A stretch of DNA of 51,638 nt, from assembly GCF_004339675.1 (NCBI RefSeq), contig NZ_SLVM01000024.1, positions 1-51,638 of the forward strand, written 5' to 3'. The notes under the pieces were generated by a model. It searched no databases. It was not told the origin of the DNA and was given only the letters and a program-made list of their open reading frames with translations. Position 1 is the stretch's first letter, and the number at the start of each line of letters is the position of its first letter. The position numbers and the translations under genes are program-made. This document shows positions 51,625 through 51,638 of this stretch, in pieces. The DNA comes from Rhodovulum steppense. Lineage in GTDB: Bacteria > Pseudomonadota > Alphaproteobacteria > Rhodobacterales > Rhodobacteraceae.

Positions 51625-51638
51625 CCTTATGCGCGGAG

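Overview
The window is high-GC DNA with alphaproteobacterial gene content, most likely from the Rhodobacterales (Rhodobacteraceae/Roseobacter group). The strongest pointers are a fused exosortase-EpsI protein of the XrtD type, cell-surface proteins ending in VPLPA-CTERM-type sorting tails (IPLPA followed by a hydrophobic helix and an RRR/RRKK tail), and a TraR-like LuxR regulator. Taxonomy is inferred from gene content only.

About 1-37.3 kb is one large exopolysaccharide (EPS) locus. It holds a truncated secreted protein and a VPLPA-CTERM protein (1-1.4 kb); two glycosyltransferases (1.6-3.8 kb); a rightward operon of a Gfo/Idh/MocA oxidoreductase, an aldo/keto-reductase-like protein, a zinc-ribbon methyltransferase, a WecB/TagA/CpsF transferase and a sulfotransferase (4.2-9.0 kb); a Wzx-type flippase and XrtD (9.0-12.1 kb, leftward); a WbpA-like UDP-sugar dehydrogenase, a GT2, an FkbM methyltransferase, a hexapeptide acyltransferase, a VirK/YbjX (DUF535) protein and two GT4 enzymes (12.2-19.6 kb); a Wzy-like polymerase, GT2, second sulfotransferase, GT2, GT-C transferase and HAD-UbiA fusion (20.3-27.5 kb); the P-loop kinase, Wzz-like copolymerase and ExeA-like ATPase (27.5-30.8 kb, leftward); and the initiating phosphoglycosyltransferase, TPR lipoprotein, Wza-like export protein, outer-membrane beta-barrel and rhomboid protease (31.3-37.3 kb, rightward). 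Together they describe a Wzx/Wzy-type pathway: priming on undecaprenyl phosphate, glycosyl transfer, uronic-acid, sulfate, methyl and acyl decoration, flipping, polymerisation and export. The exosortase is coupled to this pathway and would process VPLPA-tailed surface proteins.

About 37.4-43.1 kb is a boundary zone. It carries two more CTERM proteins (one typical, one AT-rich and divergent), then a mobile-element scar: two near-identical ~390-bp direct repeats containing a transposase tail, flanking an AT-rich membrane acyltransferase that overlaps a tiny upstream reading frame, and then an ISAs1-family transposase.

About 43.1-51.6 kb is more AT-rich and accessory. It holds a two-gene type I secretion system (ABC ATPase plus HlyD adaptor), a LuxR solo with an apparently intact acyl-homoserine-lactone pocket and no luxI, a decayed IS5-type transposase, two possible tiny proteins, and a PAS-GGDEF-EAL cyclic-di-GMP protein. 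I see no tRNA, rRNA or CRISPR array.
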